A stretch of DNA of 30,935 bases from Flavobacteriia bacterium (GTDB taxonomy: Bacteria > Bacteroidota > Bacteroidia > Flavobacteriales_D > Crocinitomicaceae). Every line of letters starts with the position of its first letter. The stretch's first letter is position 1. Below, in pieces: positions 25,574 through 30,935 of the stretch. The stretch lies in contig RFQF01000004.1 in NCBI GenBank assembly GCA_009925805.1, forward strand, positions 1 to 30,935, in the 5' to 3' direction. Under the pieces are notes generated by a model. The model worked only from the letters and a program-made list of their open reading frames with translations, was not told where the DNA came from and made no database searches. The position numbers and the translations under genes were made by a program.

Positions 25574-25960
25574 ATGAGAACTTGGGTTTTTGTGGCAGAA
25601 CGTTTTTTAACCTCGGAAGAAGCCGAAATAGCTCAGCAAGAACTGGATACCTTTGTGCAGGGTTGGCAATCGCATGGTACACCTTTGGAGGCCCATGCCT
25701 TTTGTTTTGAAAGAGCCGTCTTGGTCATTGCCGCCAATGAGGAAGCAGCTAAAGCTTCGGGATGTTCCATCGATAAAATTACCCATTGCGTTAAATCCTT
25801 GGGAGAACGTTTGCACGTCGATTTTTTTAACCGTTTTAAGGTGTTGGTGAAAGAATCTAATGAATGGAACATCGTTCGATTCTCCAGGGAACTGCATACG
25901 CATTGTATAAGTGCTTCCATTGCATCCCTGGATGAATTCAATGAAAAAGCCGGAAACTAA
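25574..25960 (+). CDS. Small conserved Bacteroidota protein (often mislabelled ABC transporter ATPase)
   Basis: 128 residues, no signal peptide. Segments RTWVFVAERFLTSEEAEIAQQEL, FVQGWQSHGTPLEAHAFCFERAVLVIA, KASGCSIDKITHCVKSL and FFNRFKVLV match a small Bacteroidota family that databases often name ABC transporter ATPase; there is no Walker A, Walker B or signature motif, so the name is not supported. Relatives are usually somewhat longer at the N-terminus, but an in-frame TAG at 25565 rules out an earlier start here. It is six bases downstream of the CCG-domain gene, closing the operon, so it may act with the Fe-S pair. A conserved Cys-Ser-Ile-Asp segment is the most striking feature. Function unknown. 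Confidence 0.8.
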   Translation: MRTWVFVAERFLTSEEAEIAQQELDTFVQGWQSHGTPLEAHAFCFERAVLVIAANEEAAKASGCSIDKITHCVKSLGERLHVDFFNRFKVLVKESNEWNIVRFSRELHTHCISASIASLDEFNEKAGN

Positions 25961-25971
25961 GTTCCGGCTTT
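25946..25971. terminator. Bidirectional hairpin terminator with the stop codon in its loop
   Basis: A perfect 10-bp stem, AAAGCCGGAA (25946-25955) with TTCCGGCTTT (25962-25971), encloses a six-base loop ACTAAG that contains part of the stop codon TAA (25958-25960). The A and T tracts at the two ends make it usable from both strands, which fits its place between convergent genes. Confidence 0.75.
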
Positions 25972-25997
25972 AAACATTGGACACAATAAATCGGAGC

Positions 25998-26588
25998 TTA
26001 TTTGTTTCCGAAGATTACAACAAGTGCATGAATTAAACCTGGTAAACCACAAAGAAATGATAATAGCAAATTCACGGTTACACGTTTTGTCCAGCTACCT
26101 TCGTACAAGTACATCGAAATCACGGTTCCAAATGGAACAAGGAAAATGAGTAAGATATAAACCCAATTTTCCGGTTGTGAAGAATTTACAGCCTTTGCCG
26201 AATTTGTATTCATTTTAGCAATAAATTTTGAGGCTTTCTTTTCCAAACGCTCCACTTTCCGTTCATTGGCTAACTCACTTAAAACCTTTTGATTGGAAGC
26301 AGTAGGTGTGGTTTTCTCCAAATTTCCCACAGCGTTGTAAGGATTAACGGCTAAATCGCTGGTAACCTCTCTATGAACTAGAACAGATGGCTGTTGAGTA
26401 AGGGTTAAAGTTGATTTCTCCGTTACAACGTTATTCTCCTCCGCGAGTTGCTGTTCCACAGTACCGAGTTCGCTCGTTTTTTTCTTATCAAACGATACAC
26501 GGTACCCCCATTTGTCAATACGCTTGCTAACAGTACAAGAAGTTAATACGGCAATAACAACTACCCATAATACATTTTTTGTTTTCAT
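25998..26588 (-). CDS. Lipoprotein with C-terminal YqaE/Pmp3-like membrane segment
   Basis: 196 residues from ATG 26588, chosen because it places a lipoprotein signal at the start: MKTKNVLWVV, hydrophobic core, lipobox VLTSC with Cys18. Longer upstream starts would bury this signal. Residues 30-140 are charged and low in complexity (Lys/Glu/Thr/Ser). The last 55 residues hold two hydrophobic helices, VYILLIFLVPFGTVISMYL and VNLLLSFLCGLPGLIHALVVI, with the LPGLIHAL signature of the YqaE/Pmp3 small membrane protein family. Pmp3-type proteins influence membrane potential; the role here is unknown. A lipid-anchored N-terminus plus two membrane helices in one short protein is uncommon. Divergent from recJ with an 80-bp gap. 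Confidence 0.85.
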   Translation of the reverse strand: MKTKNVLWVVVIAVLTSCTVSKRIDKWGYRVSFDKKKTSELGTVEQQLAEENNVVTEKSTLTLTQQPSVLVHREVTSDLAVNPYNAVGNLEKTTPTASNQKVLSELANERKVERLEKKASKFIAKMNTNSAKAVNSSQPENWVYILLIFLVPFGTVISMYLYEGSWTKRVTVNLLLSFLCGLPGLIHALVVIFGNK

Positions 26589-26668
26589 AAAATTAAATTT
26601 AAAGTTCGTACGAAAATAGACAATTTTCATTTGTAAAGTGCGTATTTTGTCTTTTTTTCTTCGAAAGA

Positions 26669-28390
26669 ATGGAATACACCTGGGAAAAAGGAAGGGAGAT
26701 GAGCAATCCATCAATAGATCTACTTGTAGAGGAGATAAAAATATCGCCGATCATAGCAAAACTATTGGTAGATAGAGGGATACATTCCTTCCACAAAGCC
26801 CAACAATTCTTTCGCCCACAATTAAACCAGGTCAACGACCCGTTCTTGTTTCAGGATATGAACGCCGCAGTAGAAGTCCTCAACCAAGCCTTGAGCGGAA
26901 AAAAACGCATTCGGCTCTACGGCGATTACGATGTCGACGGCACCACCGCTGTAGCGATTTTCATGAACGTGCTCTTCGACAAGGCCGGTTCCTTGGATTA
27001 TTACATCCCCGACCGCTACCGTGAAGGATATGGACTCAGTCCACAAGGGGTGCAAGCCGCCATCGATGACCAGGTGGATCTTTTCATCACCCTCGACTGC
27101 GGTATTCGTTCGGTGGAACTAATTCAACAGCTTCGTGACCATCATATTCAGGTGATTGTCTGCGACCACCACGAACCAGGAGCTGAAATGCCCAATGCGA
27201 TTTTACTGGACCCCAAAATTCCAGGGGAGTCCTATCCCTTCAATGGCCTCTCCGGAGCAGGCGTCGGCATGAAATTATTGGAAGCCCTGCATTATACCAA
27301 CAGGTGGCCACTGGAAGCATTGCAGGCGCAACTCGATTTGCTGGCCCTGAGCATCGCCGCCGACATTGTCCCCGTCACCGACGAAAACCGCATTTACGCT
27401 TATTATGGACTTCAACAGATTAACGCTGCCCCGCGACCGGCATTTTATAAAATGCTTACCGCCGCCAAACGTACCGGGGAGGTAAAATTAAGCGACCTCG
27501 TTTTTGGCATTGCCCCTCGAATCAATGCGGCCGGTAGAATTCGTTCAGGCCGGACTGCTGTGGCCTGCATGCTGCACCCGGTCCAGGAAGATTTAGACCA
27601 ATTGATCCAGGCGATTGAAGCCGATAATCAAACCCGAAAAGGGCTTGACCAGCAAATCACCCACGAGGCCTTGGCCTTATTGGATAAAGAACCAAGCACC
27701 CGCTCCGCGAACGTACTTTATGCGCCAGGATGGCACAAGGGCGTGGTAGGCATTGTGGCTTCGCGCATTATTGAAAAATACCCTTTGCCCACCATCGTGC
27801 TTACGGAAATAGAGGGCGTGTTGTCCGGTTCTGCCCGAACAATCGGGGACTTTGATATTCATCATGCACTTACGCAATGTGCGCATTTGCTCCACCAATT
27901 CGGTGGACACCAACATGCCGCTGGTTTGTCCTTACCCGTGGAAAATTTTCAAGCATTTAAGCAAAAAATGGAGGAACTGGCCGCGGTTTATTTTCAAACC
28001 CATCCACGTCAGCCGGTGTTAACCTACGAGGCGGAACTCCCGTTCCAGGAAATATTTGGTAACGAATCGTGGCATTCCATACCCAAATTGCTGCGCATCC
28101 TGAACCAATTTGAACCGTTTGGACCAGGAAATGCCAAACCCTTGTTTGTGGCGCGAGGAATCTATGCCAAACAAATGACCGTCTTGAAAGAAGACCATCT
28201 GCGATTGCATTTGGTAGCACCGAATTTCGAGGGGGTATTGAATGGAATCGCCTTCAAAGCTGCCGAAAAAGCAGACCTCGTGGCTGAAGGGCTTGCCTTC
28301 GATATCGCCTATACCTTGGAAATCAATGAATTCAATCACCAGCGATCCGTGCAATTGGTGATTCGGGACATCCAACCCGCAGGCGCGTGA
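26669..28390 (+). CDS. recJ: Single-stranded-DNA-specific exonuclease RecJ
   Basis: 573 residues, cytoplasmic. RecJ degrades single-stranded DNA 5' to 3' in recombination and repair. The DHH phosphoesterase motifs are complete: GDYDVDGT with Asp86, Asp88 and Asp90, Asp143 in LDCG, and DHH at 166-168 (CDHHEPG). The DHHA1 motif GGHQHAAG is at 412-419, and an OB-fold region follows (about 460-570: NQFEPFGPGNAKPLF, LRLHLVAPNFEGVLNGIAF). The start MEYTWEKG agrees with the family's usual N-terminus, leading into SPIIAKLLVDRGI and FFRPQLNQVNDPFL. Full length for Bacteroidota RecJ. It is transcribed alone. Confidence 0.96.
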   Translation: MEYTWEKGREMSNPSIDLLVEEIKISPIIAKLLVDRGIHSFHKAQQFFRPQLNQVNDPFLFQDMNAAVEVLNQALSGKKRIRLYGDYDVDGTTAVAIFMNVLFDKAGSLDYYIPDRYREGYGLSPQGVQAAIDDQVDLFITLDCGIRSVELIQQLRDHHIQVIVCDHHEPGAEMPNAILLDPKIPGESYPFNGLSGAGVGMKLLEALHYTNRWPLEALQAQLDLLALSIAADIVPVTDENRIYAYYGLQQINAAPRPAFYKMLTAAKRTGEVKLSDLVFGIAPRINAAGRIRSGRTAVACMLHPVQEDLDQLIQAIEADNQTRKGLDQQITHEALALLDKEPSTRSANVLYAPGWHKGVVGIVASRIIEKYPLPTIVLTEIEGVLSGSARTIGDFDIHHALTQCAHLLHQFGGHQHAAGLSLPVENFQAFKQKMEELAAVYFQTHPRQPVLTYEAELPFQEIFGNESWHSIPKLLRILNQFEPFGPGNAKPLFVARGIYAKQMTVLKEDHLRLHLVAPNFEGVLNGIAFKAAEKADLVAEGLAFDIAYTLEINEFNHQRSVQLVIRDIQPAGA

Positions 28391-28716
28391 GGCAGCGTTG
28401 TTACACCTGAGGATTTCCTCTGTAAATTAACTTTTCATTAAATCTAAGGAATACGCGGAACCACGTAGGGCTGCCTCCGTATTGGTACGGAAATAAGCAT
28501 ATTTTGCATAGGAAAAAACGTGTAATTCATGGAAAAACAAAGAATTTTGAAGCACCTAAACACAACGCTATGAAACCTCTTTTACCTTTCCCCAAAGGCC
28601 TGAATTTTGTTCAAAATTCTGCGCCATATGTTCAAATGGCCTCAACCAATGTTCATTTCAATTACGACCAAAAGCTATTTTCGCTAACTTTGAAGATGCT
28701 AGAAAAACGGACTAGA
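28391..28716. other. 326-bp intergenic region with two small inverted repeats
   Basis: No gene is supported between recJ and the right-edge surface protein. It holds a 6-bp stem with loop TTGG (TCCGTA 28476-28481 with TACGGA 28486-28491), an 8-bp inverted repeat (GAATTTTG 28602-28609, TT spacer, CAAAATTC 28612-28619) that could be an operator or a weak hairpin, and a -7-like box at 28685. Short frames here lack any recognisable protein. It is the longest non-coding gap in the window. Confidence 0.6.
28685..28692 (+). promoter_or_regulatory. Putative -7 box (TAnnTTTG) of the right-edge surface protein
   Basis: TAACTTTG matches the Bacteroidota -7 element and is identical to the box at 10982. 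It lies 24 bases before ATG 28717. No TTG -33 element is seen 17-23 bases upstream. Confidence 0.4.
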
Positions 28717-30935
28717 ATGAAGCACAACTACTTTTTATTTTCATTAATGGTATTCATGGCTACGCTCTTCAATGTGGCCTATTCCCAACGCAACGAACTC
28801 GCCAGCAAGCACCCGGAGGCAGGTAAATACACACATGTAGACAGGCAAGGTAAGAAAGGAACAGCCAAAGAATGCATCGAAAAGCGCGATGAGTTCTCCA
28901 AAACCTTCCAATATACGGACGGAACGTTCACCAAACAAACGGCTACCATCCCGATGCACTACAAAGACGCCGAAGGGAATTGGTTGTCGTACAGCATGGC
29001 CTTGGAAAATAAGGGCCAAAATTTCCGTTTTCATGCCCCGCTCGAGAGCGGTTATAACAAAGCTGCTGGAACCATTTATGTGAATGGGGTGAATGACAAC
29101 AAAGTGACCTATGGCGCCAACACGAAGTTATCCTTGGTAAATCCAAATGGCGATTACAACTTTGGGAATCCTTCCATCGCCAACCCAGTCGTTAGCTACG
29201 GGGACGGTAAAATTTCCAACAACAACTTTTGGAACGGGGTTTCTCGGCGTACGTTTTTAACAAACGGTTTTTCAGAAACAGATTATGTCGTGAATCAACC
29301 TTTTTCCCAATTGCAAGAGGGAGGCTATGTGAAAATCTCCGAAGAGTATATATTGCCCGCTGGAGCGAAAGTGGCTAAAGGCGAAGGTAAGAAAGGAGCC
29401 AAAGGGTTCATCGGCGATTTGGAAATCAGCGACGCAAACGGGGAATTGTTGTTTTACATCTTCAAGGCGAATGTGTACGATAACAGCGGGGATTCTACGC
29501 ACACAACAACAGGGGAGTACGCTTATACCTTAGAGAACAATAAGTTAAGTCTTGACGTTTGGGTGGCAGCATCGTTCTTCAATAACCCTACTACGAGTTA
29601 CCCGGTAACTATTGACCCTCAGGTGTCAGCCTATGTGGGTACTTGGTACAGTTTTGCAAGAAGCAGTTGGGGTTTCACTACGAATTGTATGGCGTACGAC
29701 TATATCAATGTACCACAATCTACAGTAACAGGCTGGTACAATTATAGCTATTATTACAGAGGTTCAACCAGCAGCGGCATGCGTTATGTACGCGTGAGCT
29801 ATCAACAGCAATGGCAAGGAAGTGGCGCTTATGGATGTTGTTCTACAAATTGGTGGTGGCAAACCCCTTATTACAATACGGGAACGGGTCCTTGGGGTGG
29901 AGGAAATATGACCTTTAATGTTCAAGGCTACAATACGTATTGGTGCTGTACTGGTTGTTCACCCACTTCCGGATACCGAAATTACGGCTATTACTATATT
30001 GATTATACCCTACAGCCGGCCGACCCAAGCGCGGCTAATACAAATATTAACCCGGTGTGTAACCCAGGCCAAACCATCACCCTTACCGCATCCAACCCCA
30101 TAGGTACGGTATATTGGTACACGGGCGGATGTGGTTCTAATTTTATTGGAACAGGAACCAGCATCAATGTGAATCCCAATACCACGACCACCTATTATGC
30201 AATGAACTATGACAACGGTTATTTCAGTAACGGTTGCGCTTCAATCACCGTAAACGTTCCTGGAACCCCTGCTGCGCCCTCGGCCAATGCCGTTTCGATT
30301 TTCTGTGGGCAAACGGCCTCCTTGAGTGCTTCCGGGAACGGTTCTATAACTTGGTACGCCAACAGCAACGCTACAGGTCAATTGGGTACAGGAGCCAGTT
30401 ATACCACTCCTGTGTTGAATGCCACAACCACATATTATGTTAATCAAACCGTTTCGGGTTGTGCATCAGCATTAACTCCAGTAACGGTAACGGCCAATAC
30501 CCCTTCAAACCCCACCGCCAACAACGTTTCCATCAACTGCGGTCAAACCGCTTCCTTGTCGGCAAGTTCCAACGGGGGAATGATTTGGTACAGCAACGCG
30601 AACGGAACAGGGCAATTGGCCACAGGAGGCAATTATACTACCCCTGCGCTATCGCAAACCACCACCTATTATGTGCAGGCAGGAGCGGCAGGTTGTGTTT
30701 CTCAAATCACGCCTGTTACTGTTACGGTCAATGGTTTAACTGCACCTACGGCCAATGCGGCCACCGTAAATTGCGGACAAACTGCTGCCTTAACGGCTCA
30801 AGGGGGTACAGGTACAGGGTACACTTGGTATACCAATGCCAACGGTACTGGACAAGTAGGTACTGGAGCATCCTTCACACCGCCCGTGTTAGGGGCAACA
30901 ACTACGTATTATGTGGCTTCTACCACAGCTATTGG
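28717..30935 (+). CDS. Large secreted repeat protein with CHU-type Ig-like domains (partial, runs off right edge)
   Basis: An open frame from ATG 28717 to the window edge gives 739 codons; the C-terminus is missing. A signal peptide (residues 1-23, ending NVAYSQ) is followed by an N-terminal domain (about 25-310) with TATIPMHYKDAEGNW, ISEEYILPAGAK and YPVTIDPQV. That layout is also seen at the start of large RHS/wall-associated-type surface proteins. Residues about 310-430 are unusually rich in Tyr, Trp, Gly and Cys (CCSTNWWWQTPYY, YWCCTGCSP). From about 440 come Ig-like modules of the CHU type: NCGQTASLSAS, IWYSNANGTGQ, TTPxL, TTTYYV. Likely exported through T9SS to the surface as adhesin or envelope polymer; the sorting domain would lie beyond the window. 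Confidence 0.85.
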   Translation, partial: MKHNYFLFSLMVFMATLFNVAYSQRNELASKHPEAGKYTHVDRQGKKGTAKECIEKRDEFSKTFQYTDGTFTKQTATIPMHYKDAEGNWLSYSMALENKGQNFRFHAPLESGYNKAAGTIYVNGVNDNKVTYGANTKLSLVNPNGDYNFGNPSIANPVVSYGDGKISNNNFWNGVSRRTFLTNGFSETDYVVNQPFSQLQEGGYVKISEEYILPAGAKVAKGEGKKGAKGFIGDLEISDANGELLFYIFKANVYDNSGDSTHTTTGEYAYTLENNKLSLDVWVAASFFNNPTTSYPVTIDPQVSAYVGTWYSFARSSWGFTTNCMAYDYINVPQSTVTGWYNYSYYYRGSTSSGMRYVRVSYQQQWQGSGAYGCCSTNWWWQTPYYNTGTGPWGGGNMTFNVQGYNTYWCCTGCSPTSGYRNYGYYYIDYTLQPADPSAANTNINPVCNPGQTITLTASNPIGTVYWYTGGCGSNFIGTGTSINVNPNTTTTYYAMNYDNGYFSNGCASITVNVPGTPAAPSANAVSIFCGQTASLSASGNGSITWYANSNATGQLGTGASYTTPVLNATTTYYVNQTVSGCASALTPVTVTANTPSNPTANNVSINCGQTASLSASSNGGMIWYSNANGTGQLATGGNYTTPALSQTTTYYVQAGAAGCVSQITPVTVTVNGLTAPTANAATVNCGQTAALTAQGGTGTGYTWYTNANGTGQVGTGASFTPPVLGATTTYYVASTTAI
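30283..30935 (+). repeat. 234-bp in-frame tandem Ig-like repeat
   Basis: The unit beginning GCCAA(T/C) and leading to a Cys-Gly-Gln-Thr codon run recurs at 30283, 30517 and 30751, a period of exactly 234 bp (78 codons). A more diverged copy precedes at about 30030-30280. Each unit encodes one Ig-like module with one conserved Cys pair. The third copy is cut by the window edge. Confidence 0.85.

Noticed and set aside
28391..28716. Riboswitch, small RNA or attachment site between recJ and the right-edge protein
   Set aside because: Only short inverted repeats of 6 and 8 bp are present; no conserved aptamer, tRNA end, direct repeats or integrase gene was seen.

Overview
The window reads as a chromosomal segment of a Bacteroidota bacterium, most likely a Flavobacteriales-type lineage (Crocinitomicaceae/Fluviicola-like is a guess). 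The evidence is a secreted protein with a type IX secretion (T9SS) type-B C-terminal domain next to a PorP/SprF protein, lamin-tail and CHU-type Ig-like surface repeats, a DUF3127 protein, TonB-plug proteins with a carboxypeptidase-like domain, a Bacteroidota-type LptD, and TAnnTTTG promoter boxes. Gene density is high, with overlapping start/stop codons and very short intergenic gaps. I saw no rRNA, tRNA, CRISPR array, phage or insertion sequence.

Layout. 1-1406 (minus): 5' part of a repeat-rich secreted adhesin that runs off the left edge. 1468-1926: 5'-truncated AlkD-like DNA glycosylase remnant. 1954-6287: two-gene operon of exported amidohydrolase-family proteins. 6284-7594 (minus): DUF3127 protein and a flavin reductase-like protein. 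7684-10152: MORN-repeat exported protein, fabD, and a stand-alone carboxypeptidase-like/TonB-plug protein without a barrel. 10157-10936 (minus): truA. 11024-14190: T9SS type-B cargo followed, with overlapping codons, by its probable PorP/SprF partner; facing them at 14196-15557 is an exported TPR/PD40 protein. 15619-18714: tightly overlapping four-gene operon (unknown protein, ABC ATPase without permease, YihY-type membrane protein, disrupted OmpA-family lipoprotein). 18716-21232 (minus) is lptD, divergent from an operon at 21271-25960 holding an N-acetylmuramoyl-L-alanine amidase with SPOR-like end, an MCE/MlaD protein, a frameshifted membrane Fe-S protein, a CCG-domain (HdrB-like) protein and a small conserved protein. 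25998-26588 (minus): lipoprotein ending in a YqaE/Pmp3-like segment. 26669-28390: recJ. 28717-30935: large secreted protein with 234-bp tandem Ig-like repeats that runs off the right edge.

How it works together. Two themes dominate. One is surface protein export: T9SS cargo, its SprF-type partner, and two large repeat proteins at the window edges. The other is envelope building: LptD for lipopolysaccharide insertion, amidase for peptidoglycan cleavage, MCE for lipid transport, and an OmpA-type lipoprotein. The rest is housekeeping (fabD, truA, recJ).

I did not find a clearly new defence or mobile system. The best second-look items are two reading-frame breaks within 6 kb (one repaired exactly by a single added G), promoter boxes set so close to start codons that several mRNAs should be leaderless or nearly so, a permease-less ABC ATPase operon, a barrel-less TonB plug protein, and a lipoprotein fused to a YqaE/Pmp3-like membrane segment.
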